64,000 nt of DNA from Tieghemiomyces parasiticus (taxonomy: Eukaryota; Kickxellomycota; Dimargaritomycetes; Dimargaritales; Dimargaritaceae). Shown here piece by piece: positions 58,518 to 64,000 of the stretch. The notes under the pieces are model-generated. The model was not told where the DNA came from and did no database searches. It saw only the letters and a list, made by a program, of their open reading frames with translations. The stretch covers positions 1 through 64,000 of the forward strand of contig JANBPT010000072.1 in assembly GCA_027575765.1 (NCBI GenBank). The letters are read 5' to 3'. The position numbers and the translations under genes were made by a program. Every line of letters starts with the position of its first letter. Positions within the stretch are counted from its first letter, which is position 1.

Positions 58518-58533
58518 TATATATATATATATA
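58518..58533. repeat. (AT)n microsatellite
   Basis: Eight AT units with imperfect continuation to 58542. Confidence 0.8.
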
Positions 58534-59931
58534 CATATATACGACTGAATATACTAAATGAACTGCTAGGTCGCTAACATGATGGAAACGTAGCTTGAAA
58601 CGATGGGCAGACTTGATAGGGGAAAGGGAGTCATGGTCAAGCCCCCCCCCATAAAAAGCGTACGGGTGGGTAAGATCAAGGTGGGTTCTCACCGTTGCTG
58701 TATTATTGTGGACAATCCCTACGCCGATATTAATCAACCTTAACTACCTCTCTTCGGATGCGACCGGTTACGTCGAGGGCCGCTCCAAAATTCCGTAAGT
58801 TTTGAAGGAGAGGAAGGGGGTATCCGCCTGGAATTACATGTCGTCAACCTAATGCGGAGCCCCCCCCTTCGCCCCAGGGGAGGGGGACGACGGGAAGTAG
58901 ATGTTCAGGCCTACTGATATGGGCTTCCCCTATCTTACTTTCCCTCCCAACTTCCGCAACAAGCCATGCCTCAGCCGAAAGGTATGTTGTACTTCCCCCT
59001 CTTTCCATCGTCCCGTTTCCATCATGAAAATGCCATTTAGATCGCCTCCAGTTTCCTTTTCTAGCTTTTTCGTGTTGCACCTGGAGGCCGCTTGATCGCC
59101 GCGAGTATACAGTGCTAGGTATGAGAGCAGAGACGCAAATATGACATGTTACTCTGGGACGATAGAGGGGTGATGAGGGTGGGGAATGCCACAAGATTGA
59201 TCATGCGCTGTTCTTCCGAGCGTGGGTCTTGCTTCGAAAGGTGAGTAGTGCCGGCTTACAAGTCGTCTTAAGCGTACATGGTTTACAGTGCCTTCGCTTG
59301 CCCAAGCACCCGTTCGCTACCCTAGCCCGGTCCCTGGCTAAAAGCAATATGGTCATCATGCCCAAGCACAACCTTTTTTGCGAGGTTTCTATATTAAGAA
59401 AGTAATTATTATCGTGCCCTTGTTCACAGTGCGGCGGTGGTCTGCTTGCTTCCCACCTCACTACCATCGAGTGATTGTCGCATTGTCTCCTTCTACCTTA
59501 TTCCTGACTTGTGTTCTAGCCACGTCGTACCGGTTGGGGGGGGGAGAGGCTATACCTGCGTCATACCTGAAGCGTCGGCCAGTCAGCGTATAACCACCTT
59601 GTCAGTACGAGCTCTGTGTGTCACGGCTAGCAACGAGAGAGAGAAAGAGAGATAGCAAAAAGAGGAGAGGAGAACGTGACAAAGATTAAGTAACCGGATA
59701 GATTGGTACCAGCCATTTTACCAAGAGGACTAACCTTGTGGCGCTTCCATACTATCTCGCTCCTCTCTCCATGTACAATCTCCATTCCGTTGATCAAGGT
59801 TGTACAGGTCGACCGGTCCGAGTGTGGGCTGGACACACAAGACTTCGGACCCACCAGGCCCTGCTGCCACCGTGAAGGTATTAATGAACATGATCTAATG
59901 ACCTCCCTGTTGGCACACAGTGGGCCTAAAA

Positions 59932-59946
59932 TACACACACACACAC
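59932..59946. repeat. (AC)n microsatellite
   Basis: About seven AC units in intergenic DNA. Confidence 0.8.
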
Positions 59947-60259
59947 GGTTGGGGGGGGAGGAGTAAAGGGGAAGTGGCTGCCGTCGTACATGATCACGTT
60001 TATCAACTAATAGAGGCGCGTTCTAGCTAAACATGGTTACACGCCTAGTAGAGCTTATCAATGGCTATATTTCCTCTTTTTATTCAAAAAATTGACATTG
60101 ATAATTTTTCAATTGGGGCTATTGCGCCTTACGTAAGTGGTTGAACTAAGCCATCAGTCTTGGGCGTCAGGAAGGGTGGCCAGAGTGAACCGGGCTAGGC
60201 GGCACTCTGTAAACTACACACGTCGTTTTTTTTCTGGTTGCAACAGTGACGTTAAGACC

Positions 60260-62279
60260 AGTTAAATAGGTATAATTAACATAACATGAATTGGCTATAG
60301 GCACTATTTATTACGGACATAGTTACCCCAACCAGACGTGCAGAATCAGCCGAACTTGAGCAGATCAGACGCAGTTTAAAGCACCCTGATTGCCGGTATG
60401 TATTAATTAAATGCTGCTTTCCTTTCTAGAGAGATATGGTTCCTACAGTCACAATAGTGCCCAACTGGCGGACAGCCAATGGCTATGCACTACTGACCAT
60501 GGTCGTGGGTCAGCTAATACGCCAATGATTTATCTATTTTAAGCATCCTTGCCTATATATCATGCTGGGGACCTATGATTGTTGTTATCCTATCACCAAA
60601 ACCCGACTACAAACAAACATTGGAGGCAGGCAATAGGGTATCAGATTTTAATGTAAAAAATTAATTTATAGCTGCATGATAAAGCCCAATATCTGGGAAG
60701 CATGCCATTGACAAAGCCCGGCACAACTTCCAAACGAGTTCCATACAAACTATTGAGTACCTAACAACATATAGTCAGAGGCAAGGATTCTATATCTGCA
60801 ATGTAAAGTGAAAAAGGACAACTAAACACAGAGGAGAGCTCATAAACAAGTGAGATCCTGGCAAAGGCAGATACTAATAAACATGCATACGTAATTATTA
60901 CTGATAAAAGTCTACTATGGAAAAGTGGATGCGGTATCTGTAAAAGGGATATGGGGGTCAATGGTGAGAAGGCACAGCAGAGGGTTTATTGAGGTAAAGA
61001 AGTAAGGGCCGCCCAGAAGTGGTGAGTGCTACGCACTGTCGAGCAATACAAGAAAGTACATAGCAAAAACGGAGACTGAGTCCATCAAGGCAAACTCAGT
61101 GGTTCATATAGCAAAGTTGGGCTGCAAGGGTTCATAGTTTTGGAAGTGGTTCTGGGAGGATAAAAGTTACATGAGTACGTGGGCTAGAAGTGTGAGTTTG
61201 AGGAGAGATGTCTGGAAGGATCCTGCAAGTCGGGCAGCCAGATACAGGATGACATGCTGGTGTTGGAGTTACAGAGTGGTGCCCACTTGCACTGGCCTAG
61301 TTTGATTTTTGGACACCCCATCTATTATCAGCTTGTTCCTGTGTCAGGATCCTAATAAAAAGGCCGCCCATTAATAGTAATAAAAACTAAATTAAAACCT
61401 CACTTTATTATATATCAGAGAAACCCTCACTTGGCCATTCATCTAGTATAAAAATAGTATATTTAAAGAGTGAATTTGTGTTAAAAGTAATACTCCTAGG
61501 AAAAGAGTATAATGCAAAAACGTGGTGAATTCAAACTATGTACAAAGACAATGAGTAACTAATAGATGGTCATTAAAAGTGATACTTGTGGTCCCTTTTA
61601 TAGTTAGGTGGTGAGGCAAAATATTCCTATGTAGATATGATACTTGAGACTGGCGTGATAATAGCTGGTTGAGGTATTAAATTGGGGATAAAGGTAAAAT
61701 GTTATGTAGGTCGGGATCAAAGTCAACCAGACAATATAGTAATGTATCAATGTTGTTAGAAAGAAAATAAAAAGTGGTAACCCATGGATACAAGGGCTTT
61801 TGTAGCCCGGCAATCTATGGGTATGCCTCAAGAATCATGGAGTCAGAGGAGGGGATTTAGGAGCAGGCACCCGTGAAGGCTCCCTCATCAAAAAAAGTTT
61901 GACAAGGGCAACCCTGCCAGCGCCTGCCAACCCCCCTGATACCCCGACTCAAGATCATTGCAGGATAATTATAGTCCGCCGGTCTATCAAGGACAAACCC
62001 ATTTGCTTATTTTCTATCACATTATCTATATATCATCAATATTGATGCAACACTGCCTTATCATTCTATGAGTAACTTCACCTTTCTATAACTTTGATAA
62101 CCACCTTATCATTATGTTTACACCCACTATAATTTTTCCTGATCACCAACGCAATCATGCTTATAAAAGTACACCAGTGTTGCACATCACAATAAAACAA
62201 CATTTATTCACCACTGTAGACCTCATATTCTCCTTTACACCCATTGAAATGACTTACAGCCCATCAACGAAATTTGTCC
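60260..62279. other. AT-rich block upstream of tRNA-Gly
   Basis: Base composition falls sharply: several 60-bp lines between 61,381 and 62,220 have roughly 25-35% G+C, against about half in flanking intergenic DNA. No ORF encodes a recognisable protein. The block ends exactly at the tRNA gene. It may be a remnant of an inserted element or organelle-derived DNA; no terminal repeats were identified by eye. Confidence 0.5.
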
Positions 62280-62350
62280 GCGCAGATGGTTTAGTGGTAT
62301 AATTATCGCCTGCCACGCGATAGACCGGGGTTCGATTCCCCGTCTGCGCA
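62280..62350 (+). tRNA. tRNA-Gly(GCC)
   Basis: The acceptor GCGCAGA pairs with TCTGCGC, with discriminator A. The A box TGGTTTAGTGGT is canonical. The anticodon stem ATCGC/GCGAT encloses loop CTGCCAC with anticodon GCC. The T arm CGGGG-TTCGATT-CCCCG carries the B box. At 71 nt without an intron, it closely follows eukaryotic tRNA-Gly(GCC). Confidence 0.95.
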
Positions 62351-62354
62351 TTCA

Positions 62355-62361
62355 TTTTTTT
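62355..62361 (+). terminator. Pol III terminator of tRNA-Gly
   Basis: A T7 run starts 5 nt after the mature tRNA 3' end. Confidence 0.8.
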
Positions 62362-63314
62362 CCAACAGCGCACTACCTAGTGATGTGCGTTTACCTTTTT
62401 ATCTCCGAGGAGGTTATATGCGCCTGTTCTTGTCGTAAAATTTAGCCTCGGTGGGCAGGCCCAATAGCGCCTAGCGTGTAGCAGAACATACAGCCCAATG
62501 GAAGGGCGCAGATAAAATAGAACTGACCGAAGGGGGAAAAAAGTCCATCGCGGGTTAGAAAACCAAAGTAGAAATGGGCATACTAAGGATATCTTTTTGG
62601 GACCTATTGCGAATGACCGAGTTCGTCCGCCTGCTATCCAGAGAGGAACACAATGCCGTTTGGTGTAGTTGGGGTATTCGACTCAGACCACTTTTGAAAG
62701 TACAGAGTACAAGCATCAGTTCAGGGCCCAAGCGTCGAGTCAGAAGGAGGGGATAACCTCCATCGACCGGTACTGGGTTGTAATCCCTTCCCCATGATTA
62801 AAGAACTACCGACAGGATTCCGTTGGGATGAAGGAACAGTGGGGTGTCGTTGCATAATGGAAGTTCGACGGACTTGCATGGTAAAGGTGATGACTTGGCG
62901 AGCCTCCTCCCACCTTTCCCTTCCCCTTCCTAATTATCTGGGTAGATGAGAGGGTGGTAAGGGGTTTATTAAATCAAAAAAATCACAGAACCAAAATAAT
63001 TTGAAGTAGTAAGGGATAGTAAATGGTACATGGTGAGGATGGTGTTTGTAGCGTATTGGCAAGTATAGATGAGGGTATAATGAACGGAATGACAGGCATA
63101 TAATCGAGAAATGCGGGACCATTGAAGCGATCGGTGCATGGTCTCATCATTAGAAGGTCTCAGTGCGGTACAGTAATACATCATGACGAAAGTGAAGCGT
63201 GTGGGGAGGCAGCATGAGTGTAGAGGTGCTAGAGCGGGTAGGGGAGTAAAGGCATGCAGAAGGGGCGAGAGACGGCCAGTTGTGTCATATTAGGGAGTCC
63301 AGATGTCACTCGCT
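62362..63314. other. Intergenic, nothing seen
   Basis: This lies between the tRNA-Gly terminator and the stop codon of the right-edge gene. No ORF with motifs is present. Confidence 0.5.
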
Positions 63315-64000
63315 CTATGTGGGCACTTTCGGGGTTTCGCCATTATAGAGCAGGGTTTCAAGCCAGTACATGAAAATGTCGGCGGTCCGGGACCGCGGAG
63401 CATGGGCGGCAGCCCGCGAGCGGGAGCCGTAGGCTGTAGGGGGCGCGGGATCTTGGATACGCAGCAGGATGGGTTGGCCAGCAGGCCCGTGGTAGCGGTT
63501 GGCGGACCAGGTACTATCCTCGACGGGTGAGTAGTGGGCATCCGCTGGGTTACTGCTGCCGCCACTACCGACCACCGCTACCGGCACATTGCAGTCGCTG
63601 GACCCGACGGGGGCCGGTGGAGGAACCTGGCCCGGCGGCTGCGGCGGACGATAAACTGGGGCAGCGTGGCCGTGCTCGACAGTGCTATGGTTAGTAAACA
63701 CCATCGTCAGGTAGCCCAAGAAGTAGACGGCCAGCGTGTAAAGGATGAAGGTGGTGATCTGACAGGGCGTGAAACTGTGCTGGCGCGCACCCAGCTTGGT
63801 CGCCGATTCGGTGGTGGCAGCAGGCGGTGTGGCCTCCTTTGCCTGGGACGACGAGTCCGCCAGGATTTGGGAGTCGTTCTCAATGCTAGCCCGACGCTGT
63901 GCACGCAACTGCCGACGCTGGCGCATACCTTCCTTGAAATTGAGCGAGGACAGCCGACGGGCACCGGCTGTCAGGGCGGGCGACGCTGAGGATTCCTCCT
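63315..64000 (-). CDS. Unrecognised single-TM protein, 5' partial at window edge
   Basis: On the minus strand the frame is open from base 64000 to a TAG at 63315-63317, about 228 codons, so the N-terminus lies outside the window. Visible order: Ser/Ala-rich segment, a basic stretch (MRQRRQLRAQRR), a polar linker, one hydrophobic helix (ITTFILYTLAVYFLGYLTMVF), a Pro-rich stretch (YRPPQPPGQVPPPAPVG) and a C-terminal domain ending WLETLLYNGETPKVPT. By the positive-inside rule the basic side would be cytosolic and the Pro-rich side lumenal or outside. C/G-ending codon use supports real coding. No family is recognised; an intron near the C-terminus cannot be excluded. Confidence 0.55.
   Translation of the reverse strand, partial: EESSASPALTAGARRLSSLNFKEGMRQRRQLRAQRRASIENDSQILADSSSQAKEATPPAATTESATKLGARQHSFTPCQITTFILYTLAVYFLGYLTMVFTNHSTVEHGHAAPVYRPPQPPGQVPPPAPVGSSDCNVPVAVVGSGGSSNPADAHYSPVEDSTWSANRYHGPAGQPILLRIQDPAPPTAYGSRSRAAAHAPRSRTADIFMYWLETLLYNGETPKVPT

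Larger units (their letters stand above)
53168..60259. other. Gene-poor region right of the zinc-finger gene
   Basis: No supported gene in about 7 kb. A T-rich stretch at about 53,700-53,950 (plus strand) may be distal 3' UTR. The 162-codon ORF 54561-55049 (-) has one hydrophobic segment and Pro repeats but no family match. Simple repeats include (AT)n at 58518-58533 and (AC)n at 59932-59946. Confidence 0.5.

Noticed and set aside
1..64000. CRISPR arrays, rRNA genes, bacterial-type operons or gene clusters
   Set aside because: No regularly spaced direct repeats, no rRNA-like sequence and no co-directional close-packed genes were found. The intron-bearing genes and Pol III tRNAs indicate nuclear eukaryotic DNA.

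Overview
The window reads as nuclear DNA of a fungus outside the Dikarya, probably an early-diverging (zoosporic or zygomycete-grade) lineage. This is inferred from gene content and gene structure only. Genes are a mixture of intronless frames and frames cut by many small introns (129-245 nt) with GTAAGT/GTGAGT-type donors and pyrimidine-AG acceptors. Coding DNA is GC-rich. The window carries fungus/animal-type proteins (Sfp1/JAZF1 zinc-finger factor, Ubp8/USP22, Ist3/RBMX2, PQ-loop transporters), plus a NELF-B subunit, which budding and fission yeasts lack.

Left third (1-29,960), gene-bearing. A SMYD-type SET protein runs off the left edge (+). It converges on a two-exon SMIM13-like small membrane protein (-). 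Next come a five-exon Ubp8/USP22 deubiquitinase (-), a tRNA-Arg(ACG) (-) in AT-rich DNA, a small secreted protein (+), a decayed Tc1/mariner-type transposase (-), an eight-exon NELF-B gene (-), an intronless glucose-6-phosphate isomerase (+), a PQ-loop transporter (+), Ist3/RBMX2 (-) diverging from a TrhO-like rhodanese protein (+), a trypsin-like protease (+) and a second PQ-loop transporter (+). Splice junctions for all multi-exon genes were placed by hand; every junction keeps reading phase and restores family motifs.

Centre (29,960-52,126): about 22 kb without a gene I can support. It holds dinucleotide repeats, G/C homopolymers, G-quadruplex-type G runs and ORFs of chance-like composition.

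Right (52,127-64,000): an Sfp1/JAZF1-type zinc-finger gene with a TATA box and long pyrimidine-rich leader (+), another gene-poor stretch of about 9 kb that turns strongly AT-rich at about 60.3-62.3 kb, a tRNA-Gly(GCC) (+) at the edge of that AT-rich block, and the C-terminal part of an unrecognised single-TM protein (-) running off the right edge.

Several products act in gene expression: a SET methyltransferase candidate, the SAGA deubiquitinase Ubp8, the pausing factor NELF-B, the RES splicing subunit Ist3, a ribosome-biogenesis-type zinc-finger factor, a tRNA-modification-type rhodanese and two tRNAs. They are unlinked transcription units, so no operon-like logic is implied. The most noteworthy item is the complete, richly spliced NELF-B gene in a fungal context.
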